From: Castanea sativa
Taxonomy: Eukaryota; Streptophyta; Magnoliopsida; Fagales; Fagaceae
DNA: 64,000 nucleotides
Assembly (NCBI RefSeq): GCF_040712315.1
Contig: NC_134015.1
Location: 11,800,945 to 11,864,944 of the forward strand
Direction of reading: 5' to 3'
A model generated the notes under the pieces. It saw only the letters and a list, made by a program, of their open reading frames with translations. It was not told the origin of the DNA and did no database searches. Positions within the stretch are counted from its first letter, which is position 1; each line of letters opens with the position of its first letter. Made by a program: the position numbers and the translations under genes. Shown one piece after another: positions 49,573 to 62,589 of the stretch.

Positions 49573-51143
49573 GTCGAGTCTAGACTTGTTTATTGGCTTT
49601 GGTAATAAACTTGATTTTAATATGAGTTTGAAAAATAAACTCATATTTTACATAGCTTTTAGTCAATTTGGAGTTAAGAACACTTGTCCAAATTAAATAG
49701 GATTAATAATATGTTCAATATGGGCTTAATAAAGTACTTACAGGTTCTCGTGTTCAAAAACTTGATATTAACCTTAAGCTCGGTTTACTTAATGAATCAA
49801 ACATAACTCAAGTTATTAGACTTTTTGACAAATCCAAGCTCGAACATTTTTTGTAAGCTGATTTAAGCCTGAGCTAAGCTTAAAAATTCAATACTCGAAA
49901 AAAGGCTCAACTTGTTTATAGCCTTAGATTGTGCCAATCTAACTAGAAGCCATTCACTTTTTTGTATTTAAAAATTTTATTACCAAGTAAAATATATCTT
50001 TTTTATTTATTTTAAGTTTCAACTTATGATGTCCACTCCTGATGATAACTCTTTCATTTAATTATCAAAGTTTTTACTAGTTAAATTAACTGGAGCTCAC
50101 TGTAAAATATATTTTTTATTAGAAGATATATATTAGAAGTTATTACTTAAAGTATATCTTCTAATAAGTAATAATTTTGACAAAATATATTGTGTTACTA
50201 AGTAGTTAAATGTTGAAATAAAAAATCTTTACAACCTTCTCAATATAATATTTGACTTTCATAAAGCTTGAAATACGTATGGTGTGTTATAGGCTCATCA
50301 CATGTGTTTATTACCCTATTTATTTATACTTTGTTATAATTCTAATATAATAGATTGTGAGTGATGAATTAAATATAATAAGTTCATACGAAGATGATAG
50401 ATAAGATAAGCCACTCATAGCAATTGGCAAAATTGTTTTTCTAGCACTGCTTATTTTATATTCAAATTCAAATAGCACCCATTTTTGATTTAGAGATAAA
50501 ACCATGTGATAGTGGATAAGGTGAAGCTGAAAATATATGCAACTTATTGGATTAGCATGGTGTTTCTCTCTCTTACTCAAGCATGTTTGAAAGGTGGTGG
50601 CAACAAATAATTGTAGCCGTAATATAAAAAATGTATTCATCAATCATTATTCAACAGGAAGCAGAAAATCAAGAAATTTGCTTCCGTTTGTGGGTTCGGC
50701 ATCTCATATGAGATATTCTCATCCCTTGTCGTGACGTAACCAAAATGTTCCCTATTTAAGCTTCTTTGTTTTTCTTTACACCCTACGTTTTGGTTTATTT
50801 ATATGTAGCCTCCACGCAATTTTCAAAAATATTTTACAACACCCCAAAGTTTACATTGATAAGACAAATTTAGCCCTTTTCACATTCTTTTATTATTTTA
50901 TTATTTTTATCTTCATCTCTACAAACACATACATATCCTAAAAAGAAAAATTAAATCCAAAGAGACATTGTTGCAAAGAATTATCCTTATTGGTTGTTCA
51001 CAGTCTCATTCACCAAAGACATAATTAATGAAATATAAAATAAAAAAACTCTAAGGAGGTATTTTTTGCTAAGAAAAGAATATCTTTATACTTCTCAATA
51101 ACTCAATATTAATGTGTACTAGTTTGGGATGTGATACGTTATA
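49573..51143. other. Intergenic region with possible decayed hAT ends
   Basis: GAGTCTAGACTTGTTTATTG near 49576 and, inverted, GGCTATAAACAAGTTGAGCC near 49905-49925 could be opposite ends of an old element. No target duplication was confirmed. The SINE fragment at 50005-50100 is listed separately. No gene seen. Confidence 0.35.
50005..50100 (-). mobile_element. Au-like SINE fragment
   Basis: TTTCAACTTATGATGTCCAC, TCCTGATGATAACTC, then GTTTTTACTAGTTAAATTAA, CTGGAGCTCAC. The antisense order matches the other Au-like copies, with a deletion in the middle. Confidence 0.55.
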
Positions 51144-51148
51144 GGATA

Positions 51149-51667
51149 TGTGAGGTTCCGAGGACCCGAGAACCCGAAGACCCGAAGAGAGGAAGGCCGA
51201 CATACAGTAGGTAAGATGGAGCAAAGGAGTAAGGGAAGTTACCTGAAAATACCCGAAGATGATGTGGCATGGGCATTGCTGACATAAGGGTTACAGATAT
51301 CCGAAGGTGGTAGGCAAAGTTAGAGAGGTGCATTAAATGCCCGGCAACAACCATTCTGGCCGTATTAATTGGAAGATATCAGATCAATCCGTTGCATTAA
51401 TGTGGATATGACCTGAACAGTGTTGAATGCAAAGCTAGAACTCTGCTCCATTACCGACAGACAGGTGTCAGAAGGAAAAACATAGTAGATTGTGAGGTGT
51501 AGAGCCATGATGAAAAGAGCAAATAGTATAAATAAGAGTCGGGGCATTATAGAGAGGGGCTTTTTGTTGTTGAACCCTCTCTACTAAATGTATTGTATGA
51601 GGACTTTTAAGTGAATAAAGCAGCAGTAACGTTTTTAAGCTGGTTTTATGAGTTTTTGGTCCTTACA
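51149..51667 (+). mobile_element. Solo LTR of an LTR retrotransposon
   Basis: 519 bp beginning TGTGAGG and ending CCTTACA, with identical 5-bp flanks GGATA at 51144-51148 and 51668-51672. It contains TATAAATA at 51527-51534 and AATAAA at 51614-51619, in the order expected for LTR promoter and poly(A) signals on the + strand. No internal retroelement sequence is present, so it formed by LTR-LTR recombination. Whether Gypsy or Copia cannot be told. Confidence 0.9.
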
Positions 51668-51995
51668 GGATAAATTATGATGAAGCATCATTAATTATAT
51701 AGAATATATCTTTATACAAAATAGGTCTCTTGCATGATATTTCTAAGAAAAAGTCACAAATACCCTTATTTGATAAAATTTTAGTGTTCCTTTTTAGAAA
51801 TCTAGCATAGACTTCCAATAAGTTTTCTTTTTTAATAATAAAAAAAAGCTTTCAAAAAAGAAAGAAAGAGATAAACTAAAAAAAAAGTGACGATAATAAT
51901 TATATTAATAGAATCTACATTAAGCGGCTTAATACATTAGAAAGGATTCTAAAAAAAGAAAAAGAAAAAGAATAGAGGATTAAGAAAAATACAAA

Positions 51996-52180
51996 CCTTC
52001 TAAAAAGCTGATAATAATATTCGGAATTTGAAACTCTGAAAAATGTATGTAGATAGATAATTAGTTAATATTAATAGTATTGAAATGTAGTATCTATTAT
52101 TAACTAATTACCTATCTACATACATTTTTAAGAGTTTCAAATTCTATGCTCACTAATATTATCATCAGCTCTTTGAAAGG
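51996..52180. repeat. Long hairpin (inverted repeat), MITE-like
   Basis: Arms 51996-52080 and about 52086-52180 are near-complementary. Shared blocks include AATTTGAAACTCT, AAAATGTATGTAGATAG and TAATTAGTTAATA, and an outer AGCTGATAATAATATT against AGCTGATGATAATATT. The loop is only a few bases. Confidence 0.88.
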
Positions 52181-53187
52181 TTTTTTTTTTTTGTTTTTTG
52201 TTTTGATGAGAGCTCTTTAAAAGGTTTTAATTGATGGTTTTGGGAAAATACTTTTAATAAAACTTCCTCCACATGAATTTCTCAATTCTTCTTAATGCAC
52301 CATTTGTGTACGCAAATTCATTATTCATTCATTCGTTGAATTCACATTTCCACATTGATTAATGATTACTTTTCCTCACTTCTTATCGCAAAAATTTGTT
52401 CTTTTTTACTTCTATACATGCACCACATCAATACATTACATCTAACCATCAAAATCTTAACCATTTATACAAAAATCCAACGCACATTTGATCCCATTCC
52501 CCCACATTAATTCACTCAAATTAAAACCCTCCAAATCCTTAATTTTTACTCGCCAAACTTTTAACCTTGAAACTTTTACAAAGCAGTAACAATACTTACG
52601 AACTGTTCAACTGTGTTACGTATCACGATTATACAAAATTACGTTGAGGATAACCTCGTAACTTCACTATTCATTTGGAGGCAGTTGACAGTTGATAGAT
52701 GACACTTGAGTCACACGTAGGGACACCCTAGTCATTTCCTTAATCTTTTTTTGCTTCAGCTGCAATTAATCCTCCATCCAACTCTCTAAAGTCTAAATAA
52801 ACCCATAAATAATTAAAATTTTTTTTTCTTCCAAAAAAAAAAAAAAGTAACTCCAAAAAAAAAAAAGACAGCGACAGAGAGAGAGAGAGTTTGGATACAA
52901 ACTTGCAATATAAAAAGTGAAGGAACCGTGTCCGTTAAGGTCAAACCCACCAACACCAACACCAACACAACCACCACCGCCGCCGCCGCCGCCACCAGCA
53001 GCAGCGTTAAAAAACGCCACCGTTTACACTCGGCGACTCTCGCCGTTGGGTCCCATTTCTGGGTTTTTTTCTATTATTACTATTATTATTCCCGGTGAGT
53101 TTTCCCGGTGGCCGGTAACCTCAAAGAAAAACCAAACAGAGACAGAGAGAGAGAGATAGAGAATCTCGTATTTTTTTTTTTGACTTG
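52181..53187 (+). promoter_or_regulatory. ATG18h-like gene upstream region and 5' leader
   Basis: The first part is AT-rich spacer. From about 52865 the sequence becomes GA-rich (GACAGAGAGAGAGAGAG) and then C-rich with CCG triplets (52972-52996), typical of a transcribed 5' leader. The start codon follows at 53188. No TATA box was assigned. Confidence 0.45.
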
Positions 53188-56100
53188 ATGAAGAGCCAGG
53201 CCAACAGAGGAAACAAGAGCAACAACATCAACAACATCAGCAACAACAACAACAACAATAACAATAGCTATAATCTTAACCACCAAAATAACCACCACCA
53301 CCACCACCACCACAGTAACGGTTTTATACCTAATTCTTTGAAATTTATATCCTCCTGTATCAAAACCGCCTCCTCCGGTGTACGGTCCGCCAGCGCCTCC
53401 GTCGCCGCCTCTATCTCCGGCGACAATAATCACTTCCACAAAGACCAGGTTTAACCCCCTTTTTTTTAAATTGTTTTTTTTGTTTTTGAGATTGTTGTGT
53501 AAAGTTTGAATTTTTAAATTTTTGTTGGGATTTGGGGAATTCTGTTTGGTTGCGGAGAAAAAAACGTGGAAGAGAGAATGAAAATCGAGGGAATTTTTGT
53601 GGTTTAATTGTTGTGCTTGGTTGCTGAGAAATGTTGAGACTCGAAATTCAAGTTTCTGAGTGGAATTTATAGTATGAAGCTGAAGATTGCATTTTTTTAA
53701 AAAAAAAATGTTGGAGCATTGGAAATAATTGAAGTGCTGATTGATTACTAGGGCAAGTGAAATGTAGTAAATAATTCTATGGTTAGCAAATATTGGATGG
53801 TTTGTATTGTTAGCATAATTTGTATATAGTTCTGTTTGGGTGTCGAGAGAATTGCGGGAATGGATAGAATTGAAAATGAAATGGAAGCCTTAGGTTTATG
53901 TTTTAGTGTTGTTTTGGCTTTAGTTGAAGTGGAAGGGATTTGATGTTTTAAGGAGTCATGTTTGGTTGCTGAGAAAGTTTAGGAAAAAAGAGGAAATTGA
54001 AATGTAGTAGAGGAACCTTTTGTTTTAATTTGAATTTTTCCCTTAAAATTTTGTATTTTTTTGGACTAGCTTCATTATTGAAGTTCGGGAACTTTAAGAG
54101 ATAGGTGATTGGTTTTTAGTTGAGAGGAGGAATTTGTTTATAATGTGAAGTCTGCCACTTTCTTGGTGACCAAATTGAGCATTGGGTTGTGTTAGTTGAA
54201 ATGATGGATTTAGAGTGGTTTGATTATTTGATGAAAGAAATAAATGAGACACTGATTGATTTCTAGAATAGAGCAACTTAAAAGTAGTTGCTAAGAGCCT
54301 TGTAGCTCAATTGGCACCTCCTGATGTTTCCAACAAAGTTGTCTAGTGTTCAAATCCCCCTCCCCCAACCAATGAGTTATAAAAAGAAAAGTAAGTTAAT
54401 GGTAGTTTTAATCATTTTATTATTAGCTGTTAATATTGGACTATTTATTGTAAATTAATTTGAGGGTACTAGGTTTGTGCTTGTTGAAAAGGATGGTTTA
54501 AAAGAGATTTATATGTTTGGGGGCAAGAAGTGACGTTGAATTTATGATGCCTTAATGTTTAATTCTTTTACCCATTATGTTTATGGTTTGCTTTTATGTC
54601 CAACAACATTTAGTATGACTTTTAGTTTAGTTGTTTGAACAACATAATAATTACATCAGTCAGTTGTTGGCATTTGGTCATTTAAACATTAGGTATTTAG
54701 AGCTCTATAAGACTACATTAAACGATGCTAATACTGCCAAAGTGGCATTTGGCAGCCAGAGGGTATCTGGTTATCCTTGCTTCGTCCTATCATCATAGTG
54801 AAGTGAAGATGCCTTTTTTTTATAATTATTTTCCAGTTATGACATTTATAAATAAATAAATAAATTCCATTTATGGGGTTTCCATCCAGAGCCTCTCAAA
54901 AATCCCTATATGATGATAGCTGGTTATTTTGAACCTGAATCTTCTCTCATATACTGACTGAGAGGTATATTGATTTTCATGAATTGTGGATAAGCATGCC
55001 TGAAATTTTTTTATTCAATCTCATGACTATCATGTTGACTTTAGATACATACAATCAGTGCCTGTTACTGCCCGGTAAAATCCATGGTACTCTCTCTGTC
55101 TCATGTCCAATATTGAAAGAGATGAAGTGCTCATTGAAATTCAGAAATAATTTGGAAGATCAATTTTCTGGCCATCTATATTTTTCCTTTGTGTCTGTCA
55201 ATTAAATGGGTTGATTATAGTTTTAATTTCTCGGTGTGTCAAGTAGGTGTGAGCAGTGGGTATAGATTGGGGGGTGAGGATGGCTTTAATTAGTAAATCA
55301 CAACTAGTGAGAAGAGACTTAGTATATCTTCTTTGGCTGTTGAAGATTGCTTTTCAAAAAACCATATTAGCAGGGTAGAGTATAAGCTTTGTCCTTTAAT
55401 TGAGCTAATATTTTATTCTCCCACTTCATCAATGTCTTCATGGTTTTATGGTTGCTCTTTCTATGTAGACTCTTTATTGTGCATTACATTTTTTTTATTT
55501 ATTGGTAAGTTACACACGCAACCAATGGGTCTATTGCATTATTTGTAGTGGCATGATCTAAATTATTTTGCCCAAACAGGTATTATGGGCTGGCTTTGAC
55601 AGATTAGAGCTTGGTCCCTCTGCCTTTAAGCATGTTCTCTTACTTGGTTACTCCAATGGCTTTCAAGTCCTTGATGTTGAAGATGCATCTAACGTCAGTG
55701 AACTTGTTTCGAGGCGCGATGATCCTGTTACATTTTTACAGATGCAGCCCCTCCCTGCAAAAGCTGAGGGTCATGAAGGATTCAGAGCATCCCATCCTTT
55801 ACTCTTGGTTGTTGCAGATGAATCAAAGAGCTCAGACCTGATGCAAAGTGCAAGAGATGGGTTGGTCAGAGATGGTTTTACTGAGCCTCAAATAGGAAGC
55901 AGTGTCATCTCTCCTACGGCTGTTCGGTTTTACTCACTAAGGTCTCACAATTATGTTCATGTTCTGAGATTTCGGTCAACTGTGTATATGGTTAGATGCA
56001 GTCCTCAAATAGTGGCTGTGGGCCTTGCAACACAAGTAAGCATTAGCTTATGCCAAGCATTTAAAGTTACTATATTGTGCATGTGTTTGAAGTATATCTC

Positions 56101-56928
56101 TTACCTTTATTGTTGACAAAACATGGCACAATGGATGACAATCTGTGTTGAATAATTCACTAAATAACTTCAACAACCTAGAGAAATCAATTTGATGGTT
56201 GCTGAATTGGTGGTTGTTAATCAGAACAGAAGGCTATATTGTTGAGATGCGAAAATTTTGTTATTTGTATTTGAGTAAGTTCACAAATGGAGTAATATAA
56301 ATCTTTCTAGTATCTCATATTTTCTTTTAATTTTTTGTTTTTCTGCCAGATATACTGCTTTGATGCTCTGACTCTTGAGAATAAGTTCAGTGTTCTCACT
56401 TATCCTGTCCCTGAATTGGGAGGCCAAGGAGTGGTTGGGGTCAATATTGGCTATGGACCCATGGCAGTAGGCCCCAGGTGGTTAGCTTATGCTTCCAACA
56501 ACCCATTGTTGTCAAACACAGGCCGCCTGAGTCCACAAAGTCTTACTCCTCCAGGTGTCAGTCCATCAACTTCACCTGGCAGTGGAAGTCTTGTTGCTCG
56601 ATATGCCATGGAGTCTAGTAAGCACTTAGCTGCTGGGTTAATAAATCTGGGCGACATGGGTTATAAAACCTTGTCAAAATATTGTCAAGAGCTTATACCT
56701 GATGGTTCTAATTCTCCTGTGTCATCAAACTCAAGTTGGAAAGTTGCTCGGGTTGCATCACACTCTCCAGACACAGATAATGCTGGAATGGTTAGTTTTA
56801 TAATCTGACAACCATAATTCTCAATGTTACATGGGAATCTCATAGTTGCTACACAACATGTTCCAGACAAAAGAAAGCTGTTTTAAGTCACTTATATTAA
56901 ATTTTCTCAATACTGTTTTTTGGTTAAG

Positions 56929-56968
<40 letters not shown>

Positions 56969-58473
56969 CCAAATTTGCTCAATATTTTGTGAGAGTAAAG
57001 ATACATGTATCACAGGGATGTGGCGATTTCTGCTACTATTAGAATTGAGAATGTATTCTTATTTAGAAAAAAAAACGTTTATTGCAGGTTGTTGTCAAAG
57101 ATTTTGTTTCCAGAGCTGTTGTCTCACAATTTAGGGCCCATACTAGTCCAATTTCTGCTTTGTGTTTTGACCCAAGTGGAACACTTCTAGTTACTGCCTC
57201 AATACATGGGAACAATATAAACATTTTCCGGATTATGCCATCCTGCTCACGAAATGGATCATTAACTCAACCCTACGATTGGGGTTCTTCTTATGTGCAC
57301 CTTTACAAGCTCCACCGTGGCATGACATCAGCTGTATGTTCCTACCCACTCTGTCTCCTGACCCTTTTGTTTTCTATGTCCATGATTGTTCTCTTTTCCC
57401 TTGTGCTTAACGCAGGTAATACAAGACATTTGTTTTAGTAACTATAGTCAGTGGGTTGCCATTGTTTCATCTAGGGGAACTTGCCATATTTTTGCTCTTT
57501 CCCCTTTTGGTGGTGAGACGGTTCTCCAAATGCAGAACTCTGATGCTGATGGTCCTGCCCTTTTGCCGGCTGTATCTCGACCATGGTGGTTCACTCCATC
57601 TTTAATGATAAACCAACAATCTCTTTCTCCCCCGCCCCCACCACCAGTAACCCTCTCTGTGGTTAGCAGAATTAAAAATAGTAACTCTGGGTGGCTCAAC
57701 CAAGTTAGTAATGCTGCCTCTTCTGCAGCAGGAAAGGTTTCCATTCCATCTGGTGCTGTTGGTGCTGTTTTTCATAACTCTGTCCCTCATGATCTGCTAC
57801 CTGCTCACTTAAAAGTCAATTCTTTGGAGCACCTATTGGTTTACACTCCTTCTGGTCATACAATTCAATATAAACTACTCCCATCAATGGGAGGAGATTC
57901 AAGTGAAGCTGCTTCCAGAACTGTGCCAGGTTCTTCAGTGCAAATGCAAGACGATGAGTTGCGAGTAAAAGTTGAACCGGTTCAATGGTGGGATGTTTGC
58001 CGAAGAAGTTCTTGGCCTGAGAGAGAGGAATGCATTTCTGGGATTACTCTTGGCAGAAACGAAACTGCAGAGACAGTCATGGATGTTTCTGATTGCGAGG
58101 ATAATGATATTGGAAATAAGGAGTTCATAAAGCCTCACGAACGATCTCATTTATATCTCTCCAATGCAGAGGTGCAGATTAGCTCTGGGAGGATACCAAT
58201 CTGGCAAAAATCTAAGGTACTCGTTATGGATTTTGTAGTGAGACACTTCTCGTCACAGTCGGCAATTATGTTTATAATTCTTTCATCTGTATTTTAGATA
58301 TCTTTCTCCACGATGAGTCCTCTGGGAGCTAATGAGCAGAATTTCACTGAAAATAATACTGCTGGAGAGATTGAAATAGAGAAGGTTCCTGTTCATGAGG
58401 TTGAGATTAGGCAGAGGGATTTATTGCCTGTTTTTGACCATTTCCTCAGAATTCAGTCTGATTGGGGTGACAG
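53188..58473 (+). CDS. ATG18H: ATG18h-like autophagy protein (PROPPIN/BCAS3), 5' part, runs past window
   Basis: WD40-type PROPPIN with a BCAS3 domain, autophagy-related 18 family, clade g/h. Exons: 53188-53448, 55580-56035, 56350-56790, 57088-57333, 57416-58216 and 58298-58473; 793 codons so far, all in phase. Exon 6 ends in a split codon (AG|GTAATT), so at least one exon lies beyond 64000. Residues 12-26 are Asn-rich and 36-42 are poly-His. SSGVRSASASVAASIS follows. The propeller has HVLLLGYSNGFQVLDV, HVLRFRSTVYMV and TSPISALCFDPSGTLLVTAS. At the usual FRRG phosphoinositide site it has LHRG (461-464). BCAS3-like sequence starts in exon 5 (VKVEPVQWWDVCRRSSWPER). Such proteins bind PI3P-rich membranes in autophagosome formation; function is inferred from family. 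Confidence 0.94.
54292..54378 (+). mobile_element. tRNA-derived SINE (family E) in ATG18h intron 1
   Basis: Box A TTGTAGCTCAATTGGCACC, box B GTGTTCAAATCCCCC, tail CCAACCAATGAGTTATAAAA. Same layout as 19620-19718. Confidence 0.65.
55490..55545 (-). mobile_element. Family A SINE 3' fragment in ATG18h intron 1
   Basis: Reverse complement reads GACCCATTGGTTGCGTGTGT, AACTTACCAATAAA, the 3' end of family A. It ends about 35 bp before exon 2. Confidence 0.6.
56929..56965. repeat. (AC)n microsatellite in ATG18h intron 3
   Basis: About 16 AC units, with TTGGTTAAGTTACACAC just before it, which looks like a family A SINE tail that has expanded. Confidence 0.9.
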
Positions 58474-58815
58474 GTAATTGTCATTTCATACCTGTGCTCA
58501 ATCTGTCATCAAGTAATATCTAAACTATTAGCAGTTGATAGAAGGAATTTTTTTTTTTGAAATTTCTGTTCTAGCAGGAAAATGATATTAATTGTTTCAC
58601 TCACATTCTCCTTTTATATTAGTTTTAGCATCATGTTGATCAGTGTTGTTGGTATTTATTGTCCTTATTGGCCTTCTGTGATATCGGTTCTTGTGAGAAA
58701 TGTCTTCTCAAACCCACGGTGTCATCTAATTACATGTGGTATCCCATTGGACTACTATGTCACAGACTGCCTGTAGTTTATAACTAGTAACAGAAAACCT
58801 TTTTGTTGGGTCTCC

Positions 58816-60440
58816 TGTCTTGGAAAGTGTGTTTTGGCATACAAAGTTAATTATCCTACACGCATAACTAATATATATATGTGGGTGATTTCAATGATAC
58901 CACAATAAAAACCAATACCAGTTCCCCTCAAGCCAAGATGTCTATGTCATACAATTCCCAACTTGTTACATAACAAATCCAAATAAATCTTACACAAAGC
59001 TTTGGTAAGTATATTAGCTACTTGGGTTCCTCTAGAAATATTTGGGGTAGCAATTATGCCACTCTCCACTTTTTCTCAAACAAGGTGATATTTTACCTCT
59101 ACCACAGCCCCCTTCCCTTTGATCATGACTATGGCCTCCACTGCCACCTTTAGAGAATCCACCACCTCCCATTCTATTAGTAGTAGCAAAAGTGGATTTC
59201 TCACAATTTACTGGATGATGGTGAAATAGAATGCGACTTAGATAAGGAGGACTGTCTAAGTTGACCATGGACTTTGCCGAGAGATTGAAGTTCCTTCACT
59301 AGGTGAAAGATTAGGCAAGCAAGAGAGAATGGGCAACATGCATATAGTCTCTTTGCTTTTGCATGGTTTTAATTTCAGCAGAGATAGGCTGGTAAAGGAT
59401 AAGCTCTTCACATATACCTTTAAACATTGCATAATAATCTTCCAAAGAGAGATCATTAAAAGCAAGGGAGAAGTAATTTTGGTGGCAATCATAAATACGT
59501 CTGAGGTTATTAACATCGTAATACAGCTCTTGAGCCTTGTCAAGTTTTGCAGTGGGCAGAAAAATTAAATTACAGCTTACTTTAGACTCCATATTGTTCC
59601 ATAAACAATTCCTGATCTGTGCTTCCTCTACACCCCCCCCCCCCCCCCCAACCCAAAATGAACATAGGTTCATCAGTTAAATAATTAAACTTCTTTCAGC
59701 TGAGTAAAAAGACCTCAACAGCTTAGCCACTGGGCATAATTGCTTCTATTGAGAGGAATTGAAGTGGTGGAAATCATATCAGCATATAATAAAAAATTGG
59801 GTTGTATACCTTCTTTGGACTCCATTATTACCACAAACCTCAATAAAAAAGTAAATAATAGGTGGACCCGTGAGGGACAGTTGAACCTAATACCAATTAA
59901 ACATAGCAACAAAAATGATGTGCCATTCATCAAAAACTGAACCACCAAGAAATTCAGAGAGCTACCAATTACATAGTATCCAAGCAACATAGACAATTCA
60001 GATCGACACATACAGATTCGTCAGCGACAGGGAAAGGTGACACAGCACATTGTGGCTGGAGAACTCATCTGGGCTTTTAAGTCTGACAGAGGGATTTGTT
60101 GAAACCATCACAGGTTCAATCGACACTAGAGAGCATCTTTGCGACCGGTCTTACAAGGTCAATGGTGCTTGAAGGTGATTTCTTGTCTATTTGGTAGTAG
60201 TGGTGAGGGTTGGGCTTTTTGAGCTTCTGACAGTCAATGTCTCATCAGATTCAGGTGGCTTGATTTGTGTGGTCACCAGCAATGGGCAATGCTGACTGTA
60301 GCAGTGACTTCAGTGTTGGTGGCGAGAGGTAAAAGTAGGGGTCTAATACCATGCATCAGGAAGTGTGTTTTGGGCATATAAAGTTAATTACCCTAACGCA
60401 TAAATATTATATATATGTGGGTGATTACAATGACATTACT
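58816..60440 (-). mobile_element. Copia-type LTR element, truncated, in ATG18h intron 6
   Basis: Short direct repeats at 58816-58905 and 60352-60437 share GTGTGTTTTGG, AAAGTTAATTA and TATATATATGTGGGTGATT, and look like LTRs of about 90-110 bp. On the - strand, next to the right one, TGGTATTAGACCC (60339-60351) fits a tRNA-Met primer site. Gag-like pieces follow: SIPLNRSNYAQWL (about 59715-59760), then WNNMESKVSCNLIFLPTAKL, RIYDCHQNYFSLAFNDLSLE and YYAMFKGICEELILYQPISA (59330-59600). No polymerase region remains. A poly-C run lies at 59633-59649. The LTR reading is moderately sure; the gag similarity is strong. Confidence 0.72.
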
Positions 60441-60903
60441 ATTTTGCTTGTTACGTAATAGTTAATACAAACTCATAACAAGGTTTTTGCTATTAGCTTG
60501 TAATATTTGGTAGTGAAGCATTTCTGGCTAGATGCATGGCGCTCCTATAGAACATATCCATTTTATGTTCTTGCTTGGTAAGAATACATTTATACATCTA
60601 AACATGCCTTGTATGCATCTAGATTCTAGAACTTTACGAAAAATCTCTAGGATTTTAATGCATGTTTGCCGTGTAACTAACATGGTGGAGAATGCTAGTT
60701 CTTTAATTTATTTTGGGAATGATAGTCTCTGGAGGCACATAGTGGAGAAATGATATGTTGAGTTGTTTGGCTATTGGACTAGTAGGCAAGTACGGACATT
60801 GAAAATTAACAAGGAAACTGATGTGGTCCTAATGTTTTATTTTTCAAGGTTGGATGTGGTGACCCATCTATTTTGGCTGGAGATTATTAGGGATTTTTTC
60901 CCA

Positions 60904-60907
<4 letters not shown>

Positions 60908-60946
<39 letters not shown>
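60908..60946. repeat. (GA)n microsatellite
   Basis: About 19 GA units in ATG18h intron 6. Confidence 0.97.
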
Positions 60947-60948
<2 letters not shown>

Positions 60949-62589
60949 TTCTCTTATTTGAAACTGTACTATATAACTATATAGGCATTTCATAAATGGA
61001 TTTTCTTTAGGAGCACTGCCTTACTTTTGGTTTGGGTGGCTGCTCTTGAGAAAATTCTGACAGTTGATAATCTGATCATGCAAGATTTAGTGTTAATTGG
61101 TGAAGTATGCACAAAAGTTTGGGAAAGTAAATATCAAAGATTTTTATATGGAAACCTATACATTTAAATTCAATTAATATATATATATATATATAAGATT
61201 AATGTTGTGGGAAAATGTGGGCTCTCAAAACATGTGTCAATATTAGAAGAAATTAACATAATGTCAAAGGCTTCGGTAATAGATATATATTATAGATTAT
61301 AGATTTGAGAGCTGAGATTTTTTCAAGTTGGCATGTGATGCTTAGGTTGGAGAAACAGTGCCACTTTGAAGTAGTTGAATCAGTGGCGGCTCTAGGAATT
61401 TTTCTGAGGGCGTTCTTTAAGAAGCATAAATTATACTATTTACCAATGATGCACATATGTTTCAGATTTCATTGATTCCGTTTCTTTTCTAGTTTCAACT
61501 GTAATTCATGAATATTGTCATTTTTGGGGAGAGCTTCATGTATACATTCTGTGTGCAACTATACATGAGGTTTCACTTCTATTCTAATAGACTTTTTATT
61601 ACTTATCAAAAGAAAATGGCAAGGTAGTTTTTCTTGCATGCTTCATATGTCCTTGGTGATTTTAACGAACTTATTAAAAGAAAGAAGTTTCTCCTATTAT
61701 GTTTTATGTAGAGATGAAAAATATTGTATATGTATGCGTGAATATATATAATATGGGTTGGGTTCAAGTTACACCTAGTGTTACTTATATCAATGTACGC
61801 GACTCAATAACTTTTTGTTGGATGCATTTTTTTTTTTGGACAAATCCATTGTTAGATTACATTCTTCTTATACACTATAGGCATGACAATTAAAAATTAA
61901 TAACTATATCATCAATAAAATGTTAAAAGTTCAAGTTTTTTGAATTTTAAAATTATATACAAACGCATGAGTTTATGGATCAAAAAGTAAATAACATTCA
62001 ATTGAAATGAAATGTGGTGTGCGTTTTAAGAACTTAGAGAAATTGTGATCTAACAGTAGGATTTTTTAAATATTGAAGCTAATAAAAATTTATTAGGTGC
62101 TGTAACTTCATGGAAAAGTCTAGTTGTAACTTGGTTCTTACCCTTTATAACTTCATGTGTGTTCTGGTTGGTATGTTTGTTACATTTTGGTGAATGAAGT
62201 TATTTGGTACCTATCAAAAAATGTATAATTTTCTTTATCTTTTTATGTGTTTCATTTATATAGGCAGTGCTTGAAAGTTTTTTACAAGTAAAAGTTCATT
62301 TTATTGAAATGAGAAGTTTTGGTTAGTACACAGGAACTGTACTAGAGTAACTCCTAAAATATTGGACTCTCTTCTGGCTATAATATTTTCCTCCAATAAT
62401 ACAAACTTTGGAACTTCAGAACCTTAAGTAAGTTTAATTACATGCATGGTTAGTTATCTTCTTCATTGTTGTTCCAATGTGTCTGTTAGTGACGGTTTAA
62501 AGTTTTAATTATAGACCTATTCCATTTACTAAATTTCAGATTAGGTTCTTTTTATTTCTGTTTCTTGTTTTATGACATACAAAACTTGT

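Noticed and set aside
51139..51547. Minus-strand frames inside the solo LTR
   Set aside because: They lie within a non-coding LTR and match no retroelement protein.
52793..53159. Gly- or Pro-rich small proteins around the ATG18h leader
   Set aside because: Products of CCG and CAC repeats in the leader on both strands; no independent support.
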